Made by a program: the position numbers and the translations under genes
The notes under the pieces: model-generated
The model's database searches: none
What the model was told of the DNA's origin: nothing
Seen by the model: the letters and a program-made list of their open reading frames with translations, nothing else
Part shown: positions 1 through 6,628 of the stretch, piece by piece
How the letters are laid out: each line of letters starts with the position of its first letter
Position numbering within the stretch: the first letter of the stretch is position 1
NCBI GenBank assembly: GCA_030631455.1
Contig: DAOVLC010000067.1
Location: 1 to 7,206, forward strand
Source: Candidatus Zixiibacteriota bacterium
GTDB lineage: Bacteria > Zixibacteria > MSB-5A5 > JAABVY01 > JAHJOQ01
DNA: 7,206 nucleotides
Reading direction: 5' to 3'

Positions 1-1170
1 CGAGAGCAGCTCGATTTCATGATCGGAAGGCATATCACCCAGAAGGGAATCGGCAAGAAGCGACAGAAAGCCGCACTGCTCAGGCTCGGCGCATTTCAAC
101 TGATGCCTGATTCGAAAGTCCCGCAGTCAGCGGCAATAAATGAGACTGTGAAACTGACCCGCGCGACTGTCGGAGAAGGACTGACCGGCTTTGTCAACGC
201 TGTGCTGCGAAAAATCGCCGCCGGTTCCGCGACTTGGGACACACTAATTCCAAACGGAAACGACATCAAATATCTATCGATCAGATACTCGCAGCCTGAA
301 TGGCTGGTGAATCTTTTCGTGCAGGATCATGGGATCGAAGATGCTGTCCGGTTTCTCTCGGCATTCCATGACCGACTTGATACAAGCGTTCGGATGAATC
401 GGCTGAAGGTATCGAGAAGTGATTTCGAGGATAAGCTGCGCAAACTGGATATCCAGATCGATCGCTCGAATCTTGCGGATGATTACTATATTCTTTCGCC
501 GGAAGTGAATATATCGCGATTCCAGCCGCTTGTGAAGGGTAAGTGCTTCGTCCAGAACGTATCGTCCGGCATCGTGATAGATCTGCTGTCACCCACATCA
601 GATGATCGCATACTCGACCTATGCGCAGCTCCCGGCGGGAAGACAGCTTCGATTGCCTTGATGACCGGTCGACCGGAGAATATCACGTCATTAGATGTGG
701 ACAAGGCACGAACCGAGAGAATGCGACAGAATCTCATCAGGCTGGGTCTTGATCGAGTAAGAGTCGAAATCGGTGACGGCAGGTCGTACGCGAATTCCTT
801 TTTTGACGGCATACTCGTTGATGCTCCATGCAACGGACTCGGCACACTCGCAAAACATCCGGAAATTAAGTATACACAGAATATGCAGAACACCGAGAAA
901 CTGGCAATCAATCAGGTCGACCTTCTGAACAACGCCATAAAGCTTCTGAAACCTGATGGAATCCTGGTCTACAGTGTCTGTACCTTGAGCAATCGAGAGA
1001 CTGTCGATGTCAAAGGCGAGTTTCTGAAGTCGAATCCGAACTTTGTTCTTGATGTGCCTGTTGGTTTTCGATATCATCAGTTCGTGCGAAGCGACGGCAC
1101 TCTGCTAATCCCTCCGGGTGAGAACAATCTGGAGGGGATGTTTGCGTTCAGGGCAAGGAAAGCAGGCTAA
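1..1170 (+). CDS. rsmB: 16S rRNA (cytosine-967-C5)-methyltransferase RsmB, 5'-truncated by the window
   Basis: RsmB uses S-adenosylmethionine (SAM) to methylate C967 of 16S rRNA during small-subunit maturation in the cytoplasm. The frame is open from base 1 and the residues before the first ATG (position 19) already fit the NusB-like N-terminal RNA-binding domain, so the true start is probably upstream and position 19 is an internal Met. The NusB-like part (about nt 30-230) includes LLRLGAFQL and FVNAVLRKIA. The Rossmann methyltransferase part has the SAM motif LDLCAAPGGKTA (about nt 613-650) and DAPCNGLGTLAKHPEIKY (about nt 820-870), whose PC cysteine is at 829-831. A second conserved cysteine (VYSVCTLSNRE) is at 979-981. 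Both cysteines of the Nol1/Nop2/Sun mechanism are present, so the enzyme looks active. About 389 residues are visible against a family length of roughly 430-450. The stop abuts the next gene's ATG (taaATG), which suggests translational coupling. Confidence 0.93.
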   Translation, partial: REQLDFMIGRHITQKGIGKKRQKAALLRLGAFQLMPDSKVPQSAAINETVKLTRATVGEGLTGFVNAVLRKIAAGSATWDTLIPNGNDIKYLSIRYSQPEWLVNLFVQDHGIEDAVRFLSAFHDRLDTSVRMNRLKVSRSDFEDKLRKLDIQIDRSNLADDYYILSPEVNISRFQPLVKGKCFVQNVSSGIVIDLLSPTSDDRILDLCAAPGGKTASIALMTGRPENITSLDVDKARTERMRQNLIRLGLDRVRVEIGDGRSYANSFFDGILVDAPCNGLGTLAKHPEIKYTQNMQNTEKLAINQVDLLNNAIKLLKPDGILVYSVCTLSNRETVDVKGEFLKSNPNFVLDVPVGFRYHQFVRSDGTLLIPPGENNLEGMFAFRARKAG

Positions 1171-1947
1171 ATGACAGCGAAACAAAAGCCGTTCCTCTGG
1201 TTTATTCCGCGAGATACGATCTGGCATCGACTGGTCATGTTTCTCGTTATCCCCATGCTGGTGATCGTGATTCTGGCGCTTCTCGCCGATCTTGTCATCA
1301 TGCCCTGGATTACGAGACATGGTGAAGAGTTCCCGCTCCCGGATGTGGTCGGGATGAGTTTGACCGATGCGACGGAGGCTTTTGGCGAAGAAGGCATAGA
1401 GATCGTGATCGCCGGAGAAGAGCCAACTCCGGATAGGCCGGAAGGCACGGTTTTGACTCAGACGCCGGCGGCAGGTTCCATGGTGAAAAAGGGCCGACGG
1501 ATCAAGCTTATCATCTCGGCTGGACAGGAGATGGTCAGTGTGCCCCCAATGGTCGGCTTCTCACAGCGTCAGGCGGAATTGAGACTCAAGGAGGCAGGCC
1601 TCAAGTCCGGCACTTTCAACTGGGCGGCAGATGATTCTATACGGTTTGCCAATGTTTTAGTGTACTCTGTGCCGTCGGAGGGTTCTCTCGTCCCAAAGGG
1701 AATGCTGATTAATCTGTTCTTCAGTCGCGGATCGCAGACGAGCATCATCTTCGTGCCCCAACTTGTCGGATTGAACCTCGATGAGGCGCAGAAAGTGGTC
1801 GATTCGGTCGGCCTTAACATATCCAAAGTCGACTTCACCGTGAATCTGGTGCTTCTGCCATATACGGTTATGTGGCAGTCGGTGCAGCCGGGCAACAAGG
1901 TGGAGATCGGTTCATCTATTCAACTCAAGGCTTCGGTGACAGACTGA
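1171..1947 (+). CDS. Membrane-anchored protein with three PASTA repeats (no kinase or transpeptidase domain)
   Basis: This 258-aa protein has a short basic cytoplasmic N-terminus, one hydrophobic helix at about residues 20-46 (LVMFLVIPMLVIVILALLAD) and three extracytoplasmic PASTA-like repeats at about 53-118, 120-187 and 191-256. The repeats show the family pattern: LPDVVGMSLTDATEAF with QTPAAGSMVKKG; VPPMVGFSQRQAELRL with SVPSEGSLVPKG; VPQLVGLNLDEAQKVV with SVQPGNKVEIGSSI. PASTA domains are known from Ser/Thr kinases and penicillin-binding proteins, where they bind peptidoglycan fragments or act as structural modules. Neither catalytic domain is present, so a cell-envelope binding or scaffold role is only inferred. 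The ATG at 1171 directly follows the rsmB stop, and AAGGAA at 1155-1160 gives an SD with a 10-nt spacer. The stop overlaps the rpe start by one base (tgATG). The fold assignment is firm; the function is unknown. Confidence 0.88.
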   Translation: MTAKQKPFLWFIPRDTIWHRLVMFLVIPMLVIVILALLADLVIMPWITRHGEEFPLPDVVGMSLTDATEAFGEEGIEIVIAGEEPTPDRPEGTVLTQTPAAGSMVKKGRRIKLIISAGQEMVSVPPMVGFSQRQAELRLKEAGLKSGTFNWAADDSIRFANVLVYSVPSEGSLVPKGMLINLFFSRGSQTSIIFVPQLVGLNLDEAQKVVDSVGLNISKVDFTVNLVLLPYTVMWQSVQPGNKVEIGSSIQLKASVTD

Positions 1948-2615
1948 TGATTAAGCTCGCTCCCTCGATTCTGGCCGCCGATTTCGGGCATCTTCATGAA
2001 GAGATTCAGAAGACAGTAGCATCAGGCGCTGATTACATTCACCTGGACATCATGGATGGGCATTTCGTGCCGAATCTGACGTTTGGACCGGAATTGGTGA
2101 AGTACATCAACGGTGTCACTGACCTGCCGCTTGATGTGCATCTGATGATCTCGAACCCGGAAGAATATCTGGAGGTTTATGCCGCGGCTGGCGCTGATCT
2201 GCTTACAGTCCATTTTGAGGCGGTCGAAGAACCGGAAAAAGTCCTCAATACCATCCGTGAACTCGGAATTCTGTCGGCGATTTCAGTCTCACCGAATACG
2301 CCTGTCGAGGTAATATTCCCATATCTTGACGATGCGGATTGGCTCCTTATCATGTCGGTGCATCCCGGTTTTGCGGGACAGAAATTCATACGCGACTCGA
2401 TAGCGAAGATCTCTGCTGCTCGTCAACACATTGATACACAGGGAGTTACATGTCAGATCGAGGTTGACGGCGGAATCGATCTCAAGACTGCTCCGCAGGT
2501 CGTCGCGGCCGGAGCCGATATTCTTGTAGCCGGTTCAGCGTTTTACAAGTCAGGAGACTACGGCGAATTCGTCTGCCGGATGCGGGAAGTGACAAACCCG
2601 AAAAAGGATGCTTAG
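1947..2615 (+). CDS. rpe: Ribulose-phosphate 3-epimerase
   Basis: Rpe interconverts D-ribulose 5-phosphate and D-xylulose 5-phosphate in the non-oxidative pentose phosphate pathway, as a cytoplasmic TIM-barrel metalloenzyme. The 222-aa product (normal length) shows the family signatures in order: KLAPSILAADF (3-13), HLDIMDGHFVPNLTFGP (32-48), DVHLMISNPEEY (63-74), TVHFEA (87-92), MSVHPGFAGQKF (136-147), IEVDGGI (171-177) and the phosphate-binding VAGSAFYKSGDY region near the C-terminus. Expected metal ligands and catalytic acids are present: H32, D34, H65 and D174. The frame is also open upstream to a possible start at 1872, but those 25 extra residues do not fit the family and would overlap the PASTA gene. 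The ATG at 1947 gives the canonical N-terminus, has GGTGA at 1935-1939 as a modest SD (7-nt spacer) and overlaps the upstream TGA by one base. Confidence 0.95.
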   Translation: MIKLAPSILAADFGHLHEEIQKTVASGADYIHLDIMDGHFVPNLTFGPELVKYINGVTDLPLDVHLMISNPEEYLEVYAAAGADLLTVHFEAVEEPEKVLNTIRELGILSAISVSPNTPVEVIFPYLDDADWLLIMSVHPGFAGQKFIRDSIAKISAARQHIDTQGVTCQIEVDGGIDLKTAPQVVAAGADILVAGSAFYKSGDYGEFVCRMREVTNPKKDA

Positions 2616-2647
2616 GTCCCTTATTGATGAATGCAGCCAGAAATTAG

Positions 2648-2675
2648 TTGCCTGATCGCGATTTTTTCGTATATT
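2648..2675 (+). promoter_or_regulatory. Putative promoter upstream of ffh
   Basis: TTGCCT (2648-2653) and TATATT (2670-2675) are separated by 16 nt, matching sigma-70-type -35 (4/6) and -10 (5/6) boxes. The -10 region also reads TATATTTA, close to the TAnnTTTG element described for Bacteroidetes. It lies in the only sizeable gap between the rpe and rplS stops, where a promoter for the ffh-rplS operon would be expected. No terminator is visible between rpe and ffh, so readthrough from upstream is also possible. This is a sequence-based prediction only. Confidence 0.45.
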
Positions 2676-2681
2676 TACAGG

Positions 2682-2695
2682 CTCGATTTTTCGAG
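2682..2695 (+). promoter_or_regulatory. Small hairpin overlapping the ffh ribosome-binding site
   Basis: CTCGA (2682-2686) and TCGAG (2691-2695) form a perfect 5-bp stem with a TTTT loop. The best SD candidate for ffh, GAGG at 2693-2696 (7 nt before the ATG), lies largely inside the 3' arm, so folding would hide it. If the upstream promoter is real, this hairpin would sit close to the 5' end of the mRNA. It lacks a trailing U-run and is not a terminator. A regulatory role is inference. Confidence 0.35.
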
Positions 2696-2703
2696 GCACG
2701 ACT

Positions 2704-4026
2704 ATGTTTGATGATTTGACATACAAGCTCGAAGGCGTATTCAAGAAACTTCGAGGACGCGGCAAGCTTACCGAGAAGAACATCACCGATGCTCTTAAGG
2801 AGGTAAGACGCGCATTCCTGGAGGCTGATGTTAACTATAAGGTCGCGAAGGACTTTATAGCGGCGGTCAAAGAGAAGGCACTTGGTGAGAAAGTACTTCA
2901 TTCCATCACACCGGGCCAGCAGATCGTCAAGATCATACATGACGAATTAGTCCGCATTCTGGGGCCTGAGACTTCGACATTGTCCATATCCTCTTCGTCC
3001 CCTCCTACAGTCGTCATGCTTGTCGGACTCCAGGGTTCCGGCAAGACGACAATGTGCGGGAAGCTGTCGCTTCATTTCCGAAAGCTGAACAAGTCGCCTG
3101 TTCTTGTGGCCGCCGATATATACAGGCCGGCCGCTGTCGAGCAACTGAAGGTGCTTGGCAAGAGTATAAAGATGCCGGTGTTTCATGTTGACAAAGATCC
3201 GGTTGCGATTGCGAAAGAGTCTATCAAATTCGCGAGAGATGGTAACCACGACATCGTCATAATAGATACCGCAGGAAGACTTCACATCGATGATAAGTTG
3301 ATGACCGAGCTTGAACAGATGAAGGCAGCGACAGCGCCGGAGGAACTTCTTCTCATCGCCGATGCGATGACCGGTCAGGATGCTGTGAACATCGCCTCGG
3401 AATTCAACAGCAGGCTCGATCTCAGTGGTGTGATTCTCACCAAGATGGATGGTGACGCCAGAGGTGGGGCTGCCCTTTCGATCAGGACTGTGACCGATAC
3501 GCCGATCAAGATGATTGGTATAGGTGAAAAGCTTTCGGATCTTGAGGTCTTCCATCCCGAACGGCTCGCATCGCGCATTCTCGGCATGGGTGACATGCTG
3601 ACCCTCGTTGAGAAAGCCCAGGAAGCTGTCGATATGCGTGAGGCCGAGAAGTTTCACAAGAAGCTGCAAAAAGAAGCATTCACATTTGATGACTTCTACT
3701 CACAGCTTCAGCAACTTCGGAAGATGGGATCGCTCGAATCTATACTATCAATGGTGCCGGGAATCGGAAATGCTGTCAAGAATATCGACGTGGACGATCA
3801 CGCCCTGGTCAGGATCGAGGCGATGATTCAATCTATGACGCCCGATGAAAGGCAAAGACCGAACATTATCGATGGGTCGAGGCGAAGACGAATTGCACTC
3901 GGATCGGGTAATGAATTGACCGACGTAAATAGAATACTGAAGCAATTTGGACAGATGCAGAAAATGATTAAGAAGATCTCCCGAGGTCAGATGAGTGATC
4001 TGGCCAAGGGGTTGTTCAAGATGTGA
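2704..4026 (+). CDS. ffh: Signal recognition particle protein Ffh (SRP54 GTPase)
   Basis: Ffh binds 4.5S RNA and signal sequences emerging from the ribosome, then docks with FtsY to deliver nascent membrane proteins. The 440-aa product is close to the usual length of about 450. The N domain spans about residues 1-88. The GTPase (G) domain shows the P-loop GLQGSGKTT (108-116), DIYRPAAVEQL (138-148), DTAGR (188-192), TKMDGDARGG (246-255) and the closing GIGEKLSDLEVFHPERLASRILGMGD segment (272-297). The M domain (about 327-432) includes the RNA-binding SRRRRIALGSG (392-402) and the helix LKQFGQMQKMIKK (412-424). The C-terminus is short, without the long Met/Gly-rich tail of some homologues. The ATG at 2704 has only a weak SD (GAGG, 2693-2696). 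It is the first gene of the block, and its TGA overlaps the strong SD of rpsP. No 4.5S RNA gene is visible in the window. Confidence 0.97.
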   Translation: MFDDLTYKLEGVFKKLRGRGKLTEKNITDALKEVRRAFLEADVNYKVAKDFIAAVKEKALGEKVLHSITPGQQIVKIIHDELVRILGPETSTLSISSSSPPTVVMLVGLQGSGKTTMCGKLSLHFRKLNKSPVLVAADIYRPAAVEQLKVLGKSIKMPVFHVDKDPVAIAKESIKFARDGNHDIVIIDTAGRLHIDDKLMTELEQMKAATAPEELLLIADAMTGQDAVNIASEFNSRLDLSGVILTKMDGDARGGAALSIRTVTDTPIKMIGIGEKLSDLEVFHPERLASRILGMGDMLTLVEKAQEAVDMREAEKFHKKLQKEAFTFDDFYSQLQQLRKMGSLESILSMVPGIGNAVKNIDVDDHALVRIEAMIQSMTPDERQRPNIIDGSRRRRIALGSGNELTDVNRILKQFGQMQKMIKKISRGQMSDLAKGLFKM

Positions 4027-4031
4027 GGAGG
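4026..4031 (+). promoter_or_regulatory. Strong SD that fixes the rpsP TTG start
   Basis: AGGAGG begins on the last base of the ffh stop codon and ends 8 nt before TTG at 4040. This spacing, with the protein reading (M)AVRIRLRRMGAKKRPFYR from that codon, identifies TTG as the rpsP start. The frame is also open further upstream, into the end of ffh, but that extension lacks support. Confidence 0.85.
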
Positions 4032-4039
4032 ATTCTCAA

Positions 4040-4438
4040 TTGGCCGTACGTATACGACTGAGACGGATGGGAGCTAAGAAGCGACCCTTTTACCGGTTTG
4101 TGGCCGCTGATTCGAGGTACGCGCGTGACGGACGCTTTCTCGAAACGCTCGGATACTACAACCCAATGGAACGTCCGGCGAAGCTGGTTGTGAAAGAAGA
4201 GAGCATCTTCAAGTGGCTCAAAGAAGGTGCACAGATGTCGGAGACGGTGAACAGCCTTTTCCGGCAGATAAATCTTCTTGCCAAGTGGGAGAAGGTTAAG
4301 GCAGGTGAATCGGGAGACGACATCGAAATCAAGACAACTATACGCGAGCGCTCTAAGAAGAAAAAGAAGAAGAAACCTGCTACGACTGAGATTCCTGAAG
4401 CTGAAACCGAAAAAACGAGCGAAGCTGAAACTACCTAA
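4040..4438 (+). CDS. rpsP: 30S ribosomal protein S16 with an extended charged C-terminus
   Basis: S16 is a primary-binding protein of the 30S subunit needed for its assembly. The core (about residues 1-84) carries the family N-terminus AVRIRLRRMGAKKRPFYRFV, the region DSRYARDGRFLETLGYYNP, and the VVKEESIFKWLKEGAQMSETVNSLF helix-turn segment. The start is TTG at 4040, chosen because it gives the canonical N-terminus and sits 8 nt after AGGAGG. The product is 132 aa, against about 80-90 for typical S16. The extra C-terminal 48 or so residues contain a run of seven lysines followed by a Glu/Thr/Ala-rich stretch (EIPEAETEKTSEAETT) that is low in complexity and probably disordered. Similar tails occur on S16 of some lineages, with unclear function. 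It lies 13 nt after ffh and 18 nt before khpA. Confidence 0.95.
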   Translation: MAVRIRLRRMGAKKRPFYRFVAADSRYARDGRFLETLGYYNPMERPAKLVVKEESIFKWLKEGAQMSETVNSLFRQINLLAKWEKVKAGESGDDIEIKTTIRERSKKKKKKKPATTEIPEAETEKTSEAETT

Positions 4439-4456
4439 TTCGGAAGGAGATCTGCT

Positions 4457-4687
4457 GTGAAGGAATTCATCGAGAACATTGTTCGCGCACTGGTCGACAA
4501 TCCTGACGAGGTCCGACTTACCGAGGTTCTGGGTTCCAAAACTGCTGTTTATGAGCTGCGTGTAGGCCCCGGTGATCTCGGAAAAGTCATCGGAAAGAAA
4601 GGACAGACTGCCAAGGCTATTCGGACTATCATCGCAGCCATTTCGGCCAAGGAAGGGAAGCGAGCCGTTCTGGAAATCCTGGAGTAA
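4457..4687 (+). CDS. khpA: KH-domain RNA-binding protein KhpA
   Basis: KhpA is a small cytoplasmic RNA-binding protein. In Firmicutes it pairs with KhpB/Jag and influences cell division and small-RNA biology; its role in this lineage is not known. The 76-aa product is the standard length and is essentially one type II KH domain. Its GxxG loop is seen in [18 protein letters not shown] (42-59, loop GKKG at 46-49). The start is GTG at 4457, preceded by AAGGAG at 4444-4449 with a 7-nt spacer. A KH gene between rpsP and rimM is a common arrangement across bacteria and supports the assignment. The TAA is followed immediately by the rimM ATG, so the two are probably coupled. Confidence 0.92.
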   Translation: MKEFIENIVRALVDNPDEVRLTEVLGSKTAVYELRVGPGDLGKVIGKKGQTAKAIRTIIAAISAKEGKRAVLEILE

Positions 4688-5203
4688 ATGGATCGGCCAG
4701 AGTACGTAACTGTCGGTTACATTCGCCGCGCTCATGGGATCGGGGGCTGCGTCCGCATAGAGAGTTTGACCGACAATCCGACGAGATTCGAGACTCTTAC
4801 TGAAGCTCTGGTCGAGATCGGCGGCAAGAGAACGCTTTATCACGTTGAGAAGTGTTCGGCTGCGTCGAAAGGCTGGCTCGTCAAATTCAAGGGCGTAGAC
4901 GACAGAAGCGAGGCAGACAAACTCAAGAGCGGATATCTTCTGATTGAAGCTCCGAAACTTCCGGAACTTGAAGAAGGTAACTATTACCTGTTTGATCTGA
5001 TTGGAATGAGTGTGTACACGACATCGGGTGAATTACTTGGAGAGATAACGGACGTGCAGCAGTACCCGGCCAATGATGTTTATATCATTGAAGGAGAGAA
5101 AGGAAAGCTCCTTCTTCCGGCTATTCGGGATGTTGTTAAGAATATTGATTTACAAAACAATCGAATGGAGGTTGAGCTTCTAAGCGGTCTGGAATTTGAA
5201 TAA
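4688..5203 (+). CDS. rimM: 16S rRNA processing / 30S maturation factor RimM
   Basis: RimM assists late 30S assembly, binding S19 and helping the 3' head domain of 16S rRNA fold. The 171-aa product has the normal length and two-part structure. The N-terminal beta-barrel (about 5-90) has VGYIRRAHGIGGCVRIESLTD (9-29) and VKFKGVDDRSEADKLKSGYL (65-84). The C-terminal PRC-barrel (about 97-170) has YYLFDLIGMSVYTTSGELLGEI (99-120), PANDVYII (127-134) and LLLPAIRDVVKNID (141-154). The ATG at 4688 follows the khpA stop without a gap. Its only SD-like sequence, GGAG at 4681-4684, is just 3 nt from the ATG, so translation probably depends on ribosomes finishing khpA. One base separates its stop from the trmD ATG. 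Confidence 0.95.
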   Translation: MDRPEYVTVGYIRRAHGIGGCVRIESLTDNPTRFETLTEALVEIGGKRTLYHVEKCSAASKGWLVKFKGVDDRSEADKLKSGYLLIEAPKLPELEEGNYYLFDLIGMSVYTTSGELLGEITDVQQYPANDVYIIEGEKGKLLLPAIRDVVKNIDLQNNRMEVELLSGLEFE

Positions 5204-5204
5204 G

Positions 5205-5972
5205 ATGGTCATCGACATATTGACGATATTTCCCGAAATCGTCACACCCGCACTATCCGAGTCGCTTCTCGGGAAGGCGGTCGACGAAGGCATATTGAAA
5301 ATCAATGTCCACGATCTTCGCAGCTACACCGACGACAAACACCAGGTAGTTGACGATAGTCCGTTCGGTGGCGGGCCGGGGATGGTCATGAAAGTCGAGC
5401 CAGTATACCGCGGTATAGAATCGTGTATTAGAAATAACCCGGAACTGTCAAGAAGTATTATCGTGACATCCGCATCCGGGAAGAGATTCGATCAGGCAGC
5501 AGCAGAGAATCTAAGCCGACAGGAGCACCTGATAATCGTTTGTGGGAGATATAAGGGCATTGACGAAAGAGTCATGGAGTTGTTCGATGTCGAAGAGATT
5601 TCGATTGGCGATTATGTTTTGACAGGAGGAGAATTCGCAGCGCTCGTCTTAGTGGAGGCAACGTCAAGATTGTTGCCTGGATATATGAGCAAATTCGAGG
5701 CTGCTGAGACAGATAGTTTCACATCGGGACTTCTCGGCTACCCGGATTACACTCGGCCACAGGAATTCATGGGATTGTCGGTGCCGGAAGTTCTGGTCTC
5801 GGGACATCATGAGAATATTAGGAAATTTCGTAGAAGAAAAGCCATTGAGAAAACACTTGCTAATCGTCCTGATATGATCGAACTGGCCGATCTGACCGAA
5901 GAAGACAGACTGATGATAGATGAGATTGATTCGAAAAAACGAGCAAAGAAAATAGAAGGAGATGCGCCATGA
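5205..5972 (+). CDS. trmD: tRNA (guanine-37-N1)-methyltransferase TrmD
   Basis: TrmD methylates N1 of G37 next to the anticodon, using SAM, which prevents +1 frameshifting; it is a trefoil-knot SPOUT enzyme acting as a dimer. The 255-aa product has the expected length. Signatures are [10 protein letters not shown] (3-12), [13 protein letters not shown] (51-63), [12 protein letters not shown] (112-123), [11 protein letters not shown] (133-143, knot and SAM site) and [16 protein letters not shown] (170-185). R155 and D170 align by context with the catalytic Arg154 and Asp169 of the E. coli enzyme. The ATG at 5205 is preferred because it gives the standard N-terminus. An in-frame TTG at 5196 would add three residues and overlap rimM; no strong SD decides between them. 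The last four bases overlap the rplS start (ATGA). Confidence 0.95.
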   Translation: MVIDILTIFPEIVTPALSESLLGKAVDEGILKINVHDLRSYTDDKHQVVDDSPFGGGPGMVMKVEPVYRGIESCIRNNPELSRSIIVTSASGKRFDQAAAENLSRQEHLIIVCGRYKGIDERVMELFDVEEISIGDYVLTGGEFAALVLVEATSRLLPGYMSKFEAAETDSFTSGLLGYPDYTRPQEFMGLSVPEVLVSGHHENIRKFRRRKAIEKTLANRPDMIELADLTEEDRLMIDEIDSKKRAKKIEGDAP

Positions 5973-6361
5973 ACATGAACCTCATATCCAAAGTCGAGGC
6001 TGACAGCCTTAAGGAACAGAAGGTACAGTTCGGGCCTGGTGACACCGTACGCGTACACGTAAAGATCCGCGAAGGAGAGAAGGAGCGCATCCAGATTTTC
6101 CAGGGAACGGTTCTCAGAAAACGAGGAGCAGGCACCGGCGCGACCTTTACGGTTTGGAAAATGTCGTCCGGGATCGGCGTGGAACGCGTGTTCCCTATTC
6201 ACTCGCCGAATGTACCTTTGATCGAAAGACTGCGGCAAGGTAAGGTCCGACGTGCCAAGTTATACTACTTGCGTAGTCGTGTTGGCAAACATAGCCGAAT
6301 TCCCGAGAAGAAAGTCGAGAGGAAGACCAAGGATAAGAACGGCGACAAGAACAAAGAATAG
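5969..6361 (+). CDS. rplS: 50S ribosomal protein L19 with a lysine-rich C-terminal tail
   Basis: L19 lies at the 30S-50S interface, where it contributes to inter-subunit bridges. The core shows [20 protein letters not shown] (21-40), [22 protein letters not shown] (41-62), [11 protein letters not shown] (70-80) and [19 protein letters not shown] (93-111). The product has 130 aa, against about 115-120 for most L19. The excess is a polar tail rich in Lys, Glu and Asp (residues 112-130), probably disordered or contacting rRNA. The ATG at 5969 overlaps the trmD stop by 4 nt and has an excellent SD, AAGGAG at 5956-5961, with a 7-nt spacer. An alternative ATG at 5975 is possible but less well spaced. 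It is the last gene of the block; a terminator follows 23 nt after its stop. Confidence 0.95.
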   Translation: MNMNLISKVEADSLKEQKVQFGPGDTVRVHVKIREGEKERIQIFQGTVLRKRGAGTGATFTVWKMSSGIGVERVFPIHSPNVPLIERLRQGKVRRAKLYYLRSRVGKHSRIPEKKVERKTKDKNGDKNKE

Positions 6362-6384
6362 CGCCGCAAGCGCCTCGATAATAC

Positions 6385-6413
6385 AAGGCCGCATCGCCAT
6401 GATGCGGCCTTTT
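6385..6413 (+). terminator. Rho-independent terminator after rplS
   Basis: GGCCGCATC (6387-6395) pairs perfectly with GATGCGGCC (6401-6409) around a 5-nt loop (GCCAT). Flanking AA/TT can extend the stem to 11 bp. A run of four T follows (6410-6413). The GC-rich stem and T-tract on the + strand, directly after the last gene of the block, fit an intrinsic terminator. The reverse strand has only two T after the stem, so it is probably one-directional. Confidence 0.88.
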
Positions 6414-6436
6414 CAATGCTATTGATCATTTGTACG

Positions 6437-6456
6437 CGACGGGTGGCCACCCATCG
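6437..6456. repeat. 20-bp near-perfect palindrome
   Basis: CGACGGGTGGCCACCCATCG contains a perfect 12-bp palindrome, GGGTGGCCACCC (6441-6452). It extends to 20 bp with a single C/A mismatch, which is a G-U wobble in a minus-strand transcript. The GACGGGT arm resembles the GTCGGGT words further along the gap. It could be a cruciform, a dimeric protein site or part of the repeat mosaic. Confidence 0.7.
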
Positions 6457-6476
6457 TGAGACTCAGGGTCGAACGA

Positions 6477-6489
6477 CGATCTGTGATCG
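6477..6489. repeat. Short hairpin CGATC-TGT-GATCG
   Basis: A perfect 5-bp inverted repeat (6477-6481 and 6485-6489) encloses a 3-nt loop. It is weak alone and notable only as one of a series of hairpins in this gap. Confidence 0.4.
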
Positions 6490-6514
6490 CGGTTTACACC
6501 TAACTCAGCCAGGT

Positions 6515-6547
6515 AGGGCAGAACCCGCCCTTCGAAAGCTCAGGACA
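6515..6547 (+). repeat. Dispersed-type repeat copy A with adjoining hairpin
   Basis: GCCCTTCGAAAGCTCAGGAC (6527-6546) is the first of three related units. Its 5' end also forms the right arm of a hairpin, AGGGC (6515-6519) with GCCCT (6527-6531), around a 7-nt loop. Sequences of the CCTTCGA-AGCTCAGG type are familiar as dispersed intergenic repeats in many environmental bacterial genomes; identity with such a family is inferred from memory of the motif. Confidence 0.6.
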
Positions 6548-6556
6548 AGTAGCGCA

Positions 6557-6571
6557 GCGGAGCGGTTCCGC
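6557..6571. repeat. Short hairpin GCGGA-GCGGT-TCCGC
   Basis: A perfect 5-bp GC-rich stem (6557-6561 with 6567-6571) has a 5-nt loop that partly repeats the left arm. It lies between repeat copies A and B. Confidence 0.45.
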
Positions 6572-6582
6572 CTATTCATGTG

Positions 6583-6628
6583 TCGTCGGGTCACCGCCTG
6601 CCCTGAGCTTACGAAGGGCACCCGACGA
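6583..6628. repeat. Composite hairpin enclosing inverted repeat copy B
   Basis: TCGTCGGGT (6583-6591) is perfectly complementary to ACCCGACGA (6620-6628). Directly inside the right arm, AGGGC (6615-6619) pairs with GCCCT (6600-6604), leaving an 8-nt bulge on the left side and a 10-nt loop. On the minus strand the enclosed sequence reads GCCCTTCGTAAGCTCAGGGC (6619 down to 6600), so it is the repeat of copies A and C in opposite orientation. No T-run follows on either strand, so this is not an intrinsic terminator. Confidence 0.65.

Noticed and set aside
1872..1946. 25-residue N-terminal extension of rpe
   Set aside because: The extension overlaps the PASTA gene in another frame and precedes the canonical MIKLAPSILAADF start at 1947, which also has a coupled stop-start.
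2616..2703. 4.5S RNA or other ncRNA gene just upstream of ffh
   Set aside because: The 88-bp gap is too short once the promoter and SD are counted, and I see no SRP RNA hairpin signature (GGAA tetraloop with asymmetric internal loop).
2947..3669. Long antisense frame (240 aa) opposite ffh
   Set aside because: It is the shadow of the highly conserved ffh GTPase domain, and the antisense product has no recognisable motifs.
4016..4843. Long antisense frame (275 aa) opposite rpsP-khpA-rimM
   Set aside because: The + strand carries three clearly conserved genes here. The antisense translation is Ser/Leu/Phe-rich, as expected from the complement of Lys/Glu-rich coding DNA, and has no supported start.
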